From positions 22,326,586 through 22,390,585 of the forward strand of contig CM030707.1 in NCBI GenBank assembly GCA_017979445.1: a DNA stretch of 64,000 nt, in the 5' to 3' direction. Below are positions 1 to 11,500 of this stretch, in pieces. A program made the translations under genes and the position numbers. The first letter of the stretch is position 1. Each line of letters starts with the position of its first letter. The notes beneath the pieces were generated by a model. That model was given only the letters and a program-made list of their open reading frames with translations. It ran no database searches and had not been told where the DNA came from. Source of the DNA: Akebia trifoliata (Eukaryota; Streptophyta; Magnoliopsida; Ranunculales; Lardizabalaceae).

Positions 1-1090
1 CTACGTTTTGGAAGGTTGTTTGATAATTCATTTAGTAAAAAATTTATTTCTTAATGGTCCCTCAACCTCATCTCAAGTTATAATATTTTTAAAATACACA
101 AATTACCCCTTTTTTCGTCCTTTTCAAATATAGGTTTTCCAACGATGATTCCAATAATTTTTGATGATTTTTTTATCTTGAATGACGAATGAAAATAATA
201 TACTTTTATTTTTTGATTTATCTTTACTACATATAACAAAAAATGAGGTACAAAGTTGAGATTCAAAAAAATTTATATGAAAACTTGGAATTTGATTTGA
301 CCAACTTTTTGAATCCTCTGTACATTTTGTAGCACTAGATGCCTTGATTCAGTAGAAGTGTGAAGTAGATTTTTAATTGCAACTTAGGATTGGTGAGACC
401 ATCATCTCTTTTTCTCAGAAGTTGGAACCATAGCAGTTACGACGAAAGTAGTTTTAAGAGAAAGTAACTTTTAAAAATTATAAAGCAGTTTTCTTTTGCT
501 TTTTAAAAAATTAGGATTTTTTTCCTAAAATGAATCCAAACAAATTTTATAACTTTCTAAAGTACAAAAGTTATTTTTTTTATGTGTATCCAAATAATAA
601 TGTATTTGGTTCTCAACATTGTTTAGAAAAGTTAATCTGCTAAGAGGATTTCCTGTGACTAATTTCACTTATTTCCTAGTTTGTAAAGCATATCCAGTTG
701 CATGATTTGAGATTTTTTTTTTCATTTTTAAGGTTTAGTGGAAAAGATTTTAAATATGTTTGGAAGGCAAATATCATCCCATTGGATTTCAAATTTGCAC
801 AGATTGTTTTGGTGTTAGATTATGTTAAGTTTGTGTGGGATTATTGAAAATGACACTCCACGTAACATTTAATATTGCCTTGGGGACTATGGTAACAGTG
901 AAAAGGTCAATGATTCACCTTGACCATGCCATGATCATTTTAAGCAATGATTTGCATCTATTCATCGTTGTCTTGTGGCCACGTCAGCCCTTACAGTGGC
1001 AAGAAAAAACTGCCACTCTAGAAAACCCTTTCATAATAGATGTTTGAGAATTTTTAAATGAAAGTCACATTTGATAGCCAACGTGTTTGT
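1..1090. other. No gene recognised (AT-rich intergenic DNA)
   Basis: I see no open frame with family resemblance on either strand. The short frames near 78-266 (minus) and 835-1047 (plus) are low-complexity and lack splice or domain support. The region is AT-rich with several T and A runs and reads as ordinary plant intergenic DNA. Confidence 0.6.
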
Positions 1091-1094
1091 ATCT

Positions 1095-1276
1095 CATCCT
1101 CGCAAAAAATCAGCTCAATCTGAAACTTCTAACCGGATCAAAAGTGATTTAAGAATTGTGGGTCGTTAATGTTTTACTGTTAAATTGTAAATCACTTTTG
1201 ATGAGGTTAGAAATTTCAGATTGGACTAATTTTTTGTGAGGATGATCTCTTCACCATAGACATCATCCTCAAAAAA
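1095..1276. mobile_element. Foldback MITE copy A (diverged)
   Basis: Long inverted repeats pair 1095-1152 with about 1189-1244. Both arms contain an aatcagctc / aaacttctaacc / catcaaaagtgattta core or its complement. A second small hairpin follows (gaggatgat at 1238-1246 against atcatcctc near 1264-1272). The same core recurs near 32.4-32.9 kb and 49.8-50.2 kb, so this is a dispersed family. There is no coding capacity. The termini are worn and I see no clear target duplication, unlike the copies at 32587 and 49805. Confidence 0.6.
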
Positions 1277-2317
1277 AAACCAGCATTTTGACTCCTAACG
1301 TTTGCTGCCCAACACCGCCCTTTTCATAAATTGTCAAATGTATACTCCACGTCAAGTTGAACTAATCCCGCACCATTTCTTTGATGGACAAATTACCCCA
1401 ACTACATAGCAGTACCAACTACTAACACTATAATGATAGGTGATGTTTATTTTAGAGAGCTGCTATTGCCACATCAGCTTTTACAAATGCCACACCGATT
1501 CCTATCACCAAAGAATTGCACAATTGGAATTTAATAAATGATATAAACGAGGTGGTTCCAGAGGCATTTGTAGTTATAATCGTTGTAGGAGGCATTACAC
1601 CTGAAATCAAGGATGATTAAATCTAATTGTGATTATCATACATGTTAGAAAGGTTAAGAATTCATTTATTTGTATACATATCAACCCTCTTAGAGTGATT
1701 AATCATCTTATTATCAATAAAATCTTTATTTATCCCTCAATAATTTGTTTTTCTGCAAATGTTACTAGTTTTAAAACGATATTTTAATTAAGGTAACAAC
1801 TTCAAATGGAGGCACAGATTGCCAAGGATGCAAACCAACGAGGGAGGAAAACTGGCTTCAAAGCTTGTCCCAACCACCATTTCACATCCCAAAATCTCTT
1901 TTTAAGTCTTGGGTACGTCCCAAGATGTCTCTAGAGAACCCATTCATACATGATAACAGTCTTTGGGAAAGAAACCATATTTAGATTACCTTCTAATAAA
2001 CATTATATGACATTGATTTACATTACAAACCAGATCAAAACCCATGGATGGACATATAAGATGTTGATGTTCCAAACAGTCGGTCCCATAACATAATTTG
2101 CCTGACAGACATGACCCATTAAACTAAGCTTCCAAAATCACATAAAACAAGCTAAGCTCAAGGACGATGTATCGTTAAAGACACTATTAGTTCTAATAGA
2201 ACCATTGCCGAATGGACCTAGTAAATAGATTCTGCGGTCAGTTTAAACACAAAAAACATCGACAATGGAGCATTTATAAACACCAAAAAGAGTTCTTTGT
2301 GCAAAATTTTTATCAAA
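1277..2317. other. No gene recognised; downstream flank of the minus-strand gene
   Basis: This stretch lies beyond the stop codon of the minus-strand coiled-coil gene, so its right part probably includes that gene's 3' UTR. About 1452-1490 resembles one terminal repeat of the MITE at 11163-11380 (shared gctattgccaca and cttttac blocks), but I found no partner arm. Nothing else is recognised. Confidence 0.5.
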
Positions 2318-2492
2318 TCACCTGGATGGAATGCTGGAATTTCCATCCTTGCTACCTTTAGCAACTTTTTTCCTTCCACCGGCTGGAGAACGGGCTTCAC
2401 CTGGATGGAATAAATAGAAACAAATCATGCCGAAGCATGCCCATTAGAAATCGCTAACCTTACTTTTAAGTAAAAGTTGTCCAACCCAAAGT

Positions 2493-2567
<75 letters not shown>

Positions 2568-5500
2568 CCGTGACGCAGTATTAGAAGTTCAATTTCGGTT
2601 ACCTTTAGTAAGTCGCCTTCTTTTAATTGCCCGAGGCAATGCTAGACCCGATACCATATCAGCAGTTTTGGTTAGACTTGAAATGAAAAATGCATCTTTA
2701 AACTTATCGATTGCTTCAGAATAGACAAGCTGCCCTTTCTCATACTGGAAGCAAACAAGTAAATAAAGAGAAATGCAAAGAGCAGATATCAAACACAGGG
2801 CTTATCAAGTCGAGTCGATTATGAATATGAATCAGCCAAACTTGTAGACCTAGAAATCAAGTCAATTGAGTGTTTCTAACCATTTGATAAAATTGAACTT
2901 TGGACTGATTATTGTGTCAATAAATCTACAATCAAGTTTCATCAATCAACAACTATGGTAAACTATGCTACATTTCACATGCAATTATTAACAAAAAAGT
3001 ATAATGAATCGGTATAGAGCATACCCCTTCAAGCTTGCCAACAACAGTTTCCAACTTCTTACTTAGCTCAAAATTTTCGTTCCGTAGTTCTTCAATCTGA
3101 AAATGATGTAAACACACAAGCAAAACAATTAATGACACTCTACAATTGATGACATGAAGCAAACCATGCAGGTAACTGATAAAGATTGTGTGACCTTCTT
3201 CTGCGAGTCTATATACATGTTCTTGTACTTGGTCTTCTTCATCCCCGATTTAATTTCGGCTAAACACGGGTTTTGGGTAGGAAAACATCTCTCGCACCCC
3301 TGTTTTGAGAAAATTGGATGAAGTTAAAATAATGATGGAACCAACAAAGTGCATAGTTGAACAAAAGATGTACCTGGGACAATGATGCTTCACCAGTCTT
3401 TCCTTGCTCCAAGAGTAGAATTAGATGGTCAATTTTCTTTTCCATGGTTTCTACACCCGAGATTCTCTTGGGTGATGTTTTCTCCTTGTAAGAACACGGG
3501 TTATCTTCCTCACTTTCACTAGCTTCTATGTTTTCAATCACAGGCTCTATATCTTGATCTCGAGAAGATGTTGGCACATTTTGATTGCGTGGTGATCGCC
3601 TTGGTGTAGCTTTCTTATTCTTCAATATTTTGTTTCCCACCGTGGTTACGTTGATCAACTCCGTTGTTAGTTCGGGGCTCAATGTGGTTTTTTCCAAGGA
3701 AGGAATTGTGCTGTCAGGCTAACCAAATAAATTAATCTAGTTAGTAAATCATGAAACAGTGAAAAATTCCCAAAATCCACTTTGGTTCCACACACCATTG
3801 ATCTATCAATTTTGTATTTGTATATGTTGTGCGGAAGCAAAACAAGAGCAAGAAAAATAAATCAAATCAAAACAATCACATAAAGAACACAATGATTTAG
3901 TACATTGAAGCCTGCGACAAACTTAGGAACACTAGATGTCTCACAACAGTACATCATTATACATGTATGGGGCATTCTAATGTCCAATGCTTTGGTCCAA
4001 AGCTACATTGGGGTGTTAGTGACCTCCATTACCCTCTTTTTTTTTTTTTTTTCCATTGACCCCTCTTTTTTTTTTTTTTCATGACAGGGGTGTCCGGACC
4101 CATAGGCCCTGTTGAAGTCTTTATGCAATGGATCCACAACTTGTTCGCTAAACACCTTGATTATCTGATTAATGGCTCAATTCAATACTTCCAAGTAAAG
4201 AAGAATAAAGCCATACATACAAGAGAGGAGAAGAATGTTTGCTGATTCTCTACAAACAAAAAAAAAAAATCAGTACACATTGCAACCCGTATGGGTGCTT
4301 CTATAAAGAAAAAAATGAAGTCCTAATACTAAACTTCTAATCCTAATCCTAATCCTAACCCAATTTGGTAATTAACTTCTAATTAAACTCTTAACTTTTG
4401 AGATGAATCTTAATCTAATTTTAAAAAAAAAAACAAATTCTACTTAAAATAAAAATACTTAATTAACAATCCTAATTAAAGTTTAAGCCCACCGGCACTA
4501 CCCCTCCAATAGTGGTAAACTCGATGATGACTCTAACACTCCTCTCAGCACCGACTCCTTATTCATGACGCCAAGCTACCATCGAAATTTGGAGAACTTC
4601 AGAAAAGACAATCCCTTTCTGAAGATGTTTGCCATATGTTCTTCTATATTAACTGGGAGAAGACTAATATCACCCTTCAATACATTTTCCCTAATGAAAT
4701 GATGATGCACTTCAATGTGCTTCATATGAAACACTGAATTTTCTACCAATCGAATTGCGTTCTCAATGTCGCAATATAACCCAACTGAATAGTTACTCTA
4801 TTACTTGATGTTTGTCATTAGTTGCATGAGTCACTCACATTCTTGTGTTGCCACGACTGTTGTTCTATATTTTGCTTCGATCATTGAAAGTGGCATTGTT
4901 GGTTTTCTCTTGTTGCATCAAGATACTGCTCCTAAACCCAAGCTGAATACATACCCAATGATGGATTTGCGAGCTAATAAGTCACCAACGTAATCAGCAT
5001 CACAATACCCAACTACCTCACATAAGACTCCCTTTTCATAAAAAATCCAAAAATCAAGTGTTCCTTTCACGTATCGTAAGATTCGTCGAACTGCTTCCAA
5101 GTGTGGCTTCCTCAGATATTGCATGGTTTCATAAGCAATATCTGATCGTGCAAGTGCCAAGTAAATTAAGCTTCCAACCAACTGTCGATACATGGTTTCA
5201 TCCTCCAATAAATTTCCTACATTACTTCTAAACTTGCCATTTATTTCTACTAGAATTGAGATTGATTTGCAGTCCACCATCCCAAACTTGCCTAGTAAGT
5301 ATGTAATATACTTCCGGCACAAGAATACTTTGTTATCACATCTATCCACATCTTAAACCCAAGGAAGTGTTTGAGCTCCCCGAACTCCTTCATTTCAAAC
5401 CTCATTAAGAGACTATCACAAATTAATGTAAATTATTTTGTATCATCTCCAATAATGATAAGATCATCCATGTAGATTAGCACAATAGTAATTATCCATT

Positions 5501-8500
5501 TTGTTGTTTGACAAATAGGCTCGAATCTACTGGTGCCACTACGTAATCACTAAACACAGAACTCCACAATCTTACCATACCAAGCTTGTGATGCCTGTTT
5601 CAGTCCATAAAAAGCTTTTCTCAACTTACAGACATAGTTCAACTTCTACTGGTCCTCAAACTAACAATGCTGCTTCATAAATATCTCTTTATTAATCTCT
5701 CCACGTAAGAATGCATTATTGACATCCAATTGCCATAGTTTCAGCCCTTTACTTGTTGCGATTGCAATCAACACACGTACAAAAGTGATCTTTGCAATTG
5801 GACTGAATATCTCGTCAAAGTCAATTCCATATTGTTGACTAAATTCATGTGCCACCAAATGCATCTTGTAATGATCTACAATTTCGTCTAAACCATCTCT
5901 TCACCTTTTACACCCACTTGCATGTCACTGATTTTACTCCTTGAGGATGTGGAACCAATTCTCATGCTTCATTCTTGATCAAGGCAGTGAACTCTTTGCC
6001 TATTGCGATTTCCCACTCCTTATCTCCTTGTGCTACTTCAAAAGAAGTCGGTTCCTCTATGTTGTGGGCTTCCAGGTTATTTCAAGAAGCTTTTTCCCTC
6101 ATAATGATTTCTACAAAAACACTATATGCATAGGTCTTCTTACACATGAAGATCTCCAAGACTTCAATTCTGCATTTTCCTCCACATTCTCAAGTTGTGA
6201 AGAACGTTTTTCTTCTGATGTTATGTTTTTTGGTGAATTGATTCCAATTTTCCAAAGGTCATTACAACTTCTTGGAGAAATTTCAAATTGAAGAGCATCA
6301 CCAACCTTGGTCACTTGAGTGTTTAATCCAGATCTATATTGATCAACCTCCCCCTATTTTGATTCTTCTTTATTGAGACAAATTTGCACTTCATCTTCAA
6401 ACTCTAAGGAATCTAGTAACACAACTTTGTTGTTTGACCACCAAGACAATGCTTCATCAAAGATTAAGTCTCATGAAACATAAATCTTCCCTGTCGATGG
6501 ATCACAACACCTCCAACCTTTTCTTTTGGAATTGTAACCCACAAAGACACACCTCAACACCCTTTTATCGAGTTTTTTTGTTTGTAGATTTTCTGTGACA
6601 AACACTCCCGAAAACATGAAAATGTTTTATTGTAAGCTTCTGTCCAAGCAGTTTCTCGAATGGAGAAATAAACCCGAGCTGAGGTTGCAGTAACCGGTTG
6701 ATCACATACACTGTTGTCGCCATACACTTAGCCCAAAACTGTGATCGCACATTTTTAGTGTAACATGCATCGACACATGTTACCCAAATGTCGAATCTTC
6801 CATCCAACTACTCTGATCTATTGTGGCGTGTTTGCACAAGTGAATTGCCTTCTAATCTTATGTTTAGTTCCGTAATCATTGAACTCGTTAAAAGTGTACT
6901 CTCCACCATTGTCAAATCGTACACAACAAATATTGTGCCCAACCAATGTTTCTGCCTTTGCATGAAATTCTTTAAACTTTTCGAATGCTTTAGAATTGTA
7001 TTTCAAGAAGTACACTCAAACATATCTCGAGAAGCCGTCAATGAAAATGATCATGTGGCGCTTACCACTTATTGACGACTACTTCACCTTGCCAAACACA
7101 TCAGTGTGCACTAGCTCTAACGGTTCTTTCGATTGAAACTTTGACTCTTCAAAGGGTAGTTGACACGTCTTGCCAATCTAGCATCCTAGTGTGTTTAAAT
7201 GAACTCAAGCTTCGGTAGTCCTTTGACAAGTTCACATTTTATTATCTCATAAAGTTTTTTGTATCCTATTGTTTTAATCGTGCATGCCAATGATCTGGTG
7301 TCTCGTTCTTTCAGGTCTTCTTCACGTACACTTCTTCGACTGACATAACGTACATTGACTTCACAAGCGTTCCTTTTATCATAGGGAAGCCATCTACTTT
7401 GACATTCTCAAAGATCTGCACATCTTTAGGCCCGAACAAGACATCGTCATGTCCTAGTTATCTGTGGAACAGATAATACATTTTTCGCCATGCTAAGAAC
7501 ATGGTAGACTCCACGTAGTAAGTAGTCCTCGCCAAATCTTGTTGTGATTTCCACATCACCCACGTGTTTTATCAGATGTTGTGAGTTATCAACCGTCACA
7601 ACCACCCAATTTCCATCATATGGATGCATAGTTTTGAACTTTTTTTCATAACCCATCATGTGGTTCGAATGACCCGATTCCACATCCAATCTTTCACATA
7701 GTTAATGTTTGCATTCCGCTTAGATGTGCAATTCTCTGAGACTAAATTAACTTCATCATGTTGATCTTCCACCACAATTGCGAATGCAATCTCCTCAATT
7801 TATATCAATAATTTTTGTTGCAGATATATCTTTCGATTCAATAGTTGGTGCATAATTTGCTTGTGGGTCCCAGTCTTCCTCATCACTGGCTCCTCCTCAC
7901 TTGCTACCTTTTGCATGTCGCAAATCCTTAGTGACTGCGATACCTTCTGTAGGAATCAACTTTACTCTGCAATCACATGCAAATGGTTTGACTTTCCATA
8001 GTGATAGCATGACATATTAGTTTGTCTATTCTACGTCTTCTTATCATTATTTCCGTTGACGTAGGTATCTCCCGTTTTTCGATCCACCTTTATCCCATTT
8101 TAATTTTGATTTGCCTCGTCACTTTCCTTTGGAGTCTTTGGAGAACATTGCTTATTCCTTATCTTCAATTTTCAACGTACCGATTTTGACAAGCACCATC
8201 TCGTGGCTAATGACAGATTTTCTAACTCATCCACAAATGGCTGCATCGCCCACCCAACAATAGCCACCACGTATTTTGGTCGTAAACCATTGATCAAGAG
8301 TCTCCACGTCTTGGCATCCAAGATTTTATTCTCTGGATCCAATAGGGACAAATCCCTACATGTTGTCTTCATGCAAAGGAAATTCTCTACCATAGAGAGT
8401 TTTTCTTGTTCAAGACTTCCAATCTCCTTTTCTAAAACCTAAAGGCCATGCATGTTCTTCTTTGAGAATAGACCAACAAATATATCCCATGCCTCTTTTG

Positions 8501-11500
8501 GTGTCTTCACATCCGAGATATGAACCAACATGCCATCATCTACAGATTGCTTTAATGCATAAAAAGCTCGACCAGGCTTGGCGTTCCACTTCGTCTTCAG
8601 CGCAGGGTCTTCTGGCGACACCGTGTTGTCTCCACACGTCACATCCTAAAGCTTGTGAGCCAGCATGGGCGACTTTATATATGATTTCCATAAATCATAG
8701 ATGGAGTTGTTGATCTTTCACAAAAATGAGAAACCCTAGTCAGCGGTCATCTTTTTTTTTTTCAATCAAATTCATTGCGTAGCCGTGCCAAACACTGTCT
8801 CCCAACGAGCTGTCTCGCTCTAATACCAATTGTTGAAGTATTTATGCTATGGATCCGCAACTTGTTCGCTAAACAACGTGATTATCTGATCAATGGCTCA
8901 ATTCAATACTTCCAAGTAAAGAAAAATAAGGCCATGCGTACAAGTGAAAAAAAAAAATAAGCAAGGAAAAATAAAATAATAATTTATTCCTAGAGAAAAT
9001 TCTCTACAAAAAAAATCAGCACACACCCGTATGGGTGCCTTTATAAAGAAAAAAAATAAAGTCCTAATTGAACTAAACTTCTTATCCTAATCCTAATGCT
9101 AATCCCAATCCCATTTGGTAATTAACTTCTAATTAAACTCTAACTTTTGAGATGATTCATAATCTGATTAAATAAGACAAATTCTACTTAAACTAAAATA
9201 CTTAATTAACAATCCTAATTAAAGTTTAAGTCCACCGGCCCTACCCCTCCAATGGCGGTAGAGTTGGTGATGACTTTATCAGGCCTGACTAGTAAGGGCA
9301 AGGCATCTGTCCATTAACACCCTTAGTTGTCTTTTCATAGTAAAGGCATGGGTATTTTGATCTTTGGATACTAAATGCTTTAAATCACATTTACAAAAAT
9401 TTCAATAATATTTTTGATATTTATAAAACTATCATTGCATAACCATCTAAGATTTGGTGAGATGGCCAAGACCACACCTCAGGAAGCAAAGGTTTTGAGT
9501 TCGAATCCCTTATTAGGGACCACCCTCAGGGATTTATCCCAAAAATTACCTAGTGCATGTGGGGAAAAAAGAAGGGGGACTGCACATGCCTTGAGGATTA
9601 GTTGACCTCCTTAAGAAGCCCAAATACCTCGGTTCCCAAAAACAAAAAAACTAGGACTGCATAAGCACCAAAATACCCTTACCTATATCTCTAAAAGACA
9701 AAAAACTAAAGGTGTTAATGGAAAAACGTGTAGGGGAAAGGGAAGGGGACTGCACATGCCTCAAGAATTAGTCAAGATTAATTGGGTACTCTAAGTGGCC
9801 CAAATACCTCTGTTGCACAAAACCAAAAAAATAATAATAATTAAGATTGTACAAGATGAGTTCTTGAATCTAATGCAAGTATGACGGGAACAAGTATGCT
9901 ACGAAGATGAGTTGACTCAGAACCTCAACTTGATCATATTCTTTCGTGAGTCGACTCAGAAGTGTAGTTGATAAAAGACCAACCAACTCGCTAAAGTCCT
10001 CAAGAATAAGGACACCCTGATCATAGCCAAGCTGTCGAAGAACCCGAAGTGATACATAGTAGGTTGCCCCTTTGAAACCAATCAAAACAAGGAACGAGCC
10101 CCATCAAATGCAATCACGGGAGACCCTTGAGGTTAGAATGCACCAACCCATCACACCGCTTCATCATCATGATTGCAAATAAAGGCATACCATTCTCCTT
10201 TATCACCCGAGGCCAAATGAGCAACTCACCTCGATATTATGAGCACCTTACCTCTATCACTAAAAGACAAAACAACTAAAGTTGTTAATGGAAAGGAGAA
10301 AGTATGAGAAGTTGCTATAGTCCCCATGGTGACAATATGTTTTGATCTATTTTTCCATTAACTTTAGTCGTTTCGTCTTTTAGTGATAAACGTAAGAATA
10401 TTTTGACAAGCCATTGAGGGCTAACTTTAGGAAAATTTAAAAGTCCTTATCAACAGATACAACCATCATTATTATCCATTGGATAACCATTATTTACAAT
10501 GACGAGCCCATCATTAGCATAGAAAGAAATTGATATTATCAGTCAAACATCGTTAGTACTTAGCCCCCAATGGAAGAATGTCATAGCTTCGCCCTTGCCT
10601 GCTAGGTCATTTACCCATGTGACAAAAACTGAAGGACAACCCAGGAAGAAGTTTTCACGGCCACCCATGAAATGTTGTTTCCTTATAGTGAAAAATTGTT
10701 GCACAACTCGTATTTTTTACACGTGGCACACTCTGTAGGATCAATTGTGAATTACCCGGTAATGTTTGATTGGTCAACCTTTTCCATTGAACTGGATGAG
10801 ACATACATTAACCACGTAATTATAAAAAAAAAAACCAGACCATTAAACGTACAACTAAGATGGAAGACAAAATACAAGTTCCCTCCAGATGGCTACAGAT
10901 TGCCTAAAGATTCATTTTCTGTGAAATCATAGGAACCTTCACATCATGACCACTCTTTTGATGCTCTATTGTTAATCATGGGATTTATTAACAAGCTATT
11001 GGATCCAGCTAAATAGTGCACACCGAGCATTCATGGGCTCGAAAGGCTTACCGAGTTGACTCGTCAAAGTCATTTCATCTAACACGAGATAAACCATTTA
11101 AATCGATTTAAAATTGTGCATTAATATATTTTTATATAAATAATTATAATTTGTTTTTCTTAGAGAGATTCTATTGCCACACCAACTTTTGGTAACGTCA
11201 GTCTAATTCACATGTAAAGGGATCGACTAGTTGCACACCACTAATCATTAGTTGCATCCCAACCTTAAAAAGAGAGCTTATTGCCACGCCTACTTTTGCT
11301 AAGCGTGGGCTAATTCTTTAGTGATTTACATATGAATTGGAGTAGCATTAGCAAAAGTTGGTGTGACAATAGAATCTCTTGGTGTGTTATAACCTCTATT
11401 TTAACTTACTAATTGCACTACAATACCTAACCTTTTAGGCTTCAATGGTTATTTATCTTCCTACAGCTTTGTATTCTTTGCTCGTGCTTCCGACATGAAT

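Larger units (their letters stand above)
4110..9281 (-). mobile_element. Ty1/Copia LTR retrotransposon, complete in structure, coding decayed
   Basis: The 5.17-kb element reads on the minus strand. It is bounded by LTRs at 8831-9281 (5') and 4110-4538 (3'), both with TG...CA ends. The flanks are GGCCC (4105-4109) and GGCCT (9282-9286), a 5-bp target duplication with one difference. A primer binding site like the initiator-methionine tRNA type abuts the 5' LTR and a purine-rich tract abuts the 3' LTR. The order gag, GAG-pre-integrase, integrase, reverse transcriptase, RNase H defines Copia rather than Gypsy. The pol region is broken into many frames by stops and frameshifts. The two LTRs differ at many positions and in length, so the insertion is old. 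It sits in intron 1 of the minus-strand coiled-coil gene, in the same orientation. Confidence 0.93.

Noticed and set aside
5941..6291. 116-codon plus-strand frame
   Set aside because: It is the antisense shadow of the Copia pol region on the minus strand.
9497..9508. tRNA gene suggested by a perfect box B
   Set aside because: The flanking sequence does not fold into a cloverleaf and continues into a SINE body with an A-rich tail.
9870..10085. Gag-like or plant-specific domain ([16 protein letters not shown])
   Set aside because: The resemblance to Gypsy-associated plant domains is only a few residues and cannot carry an assignment.
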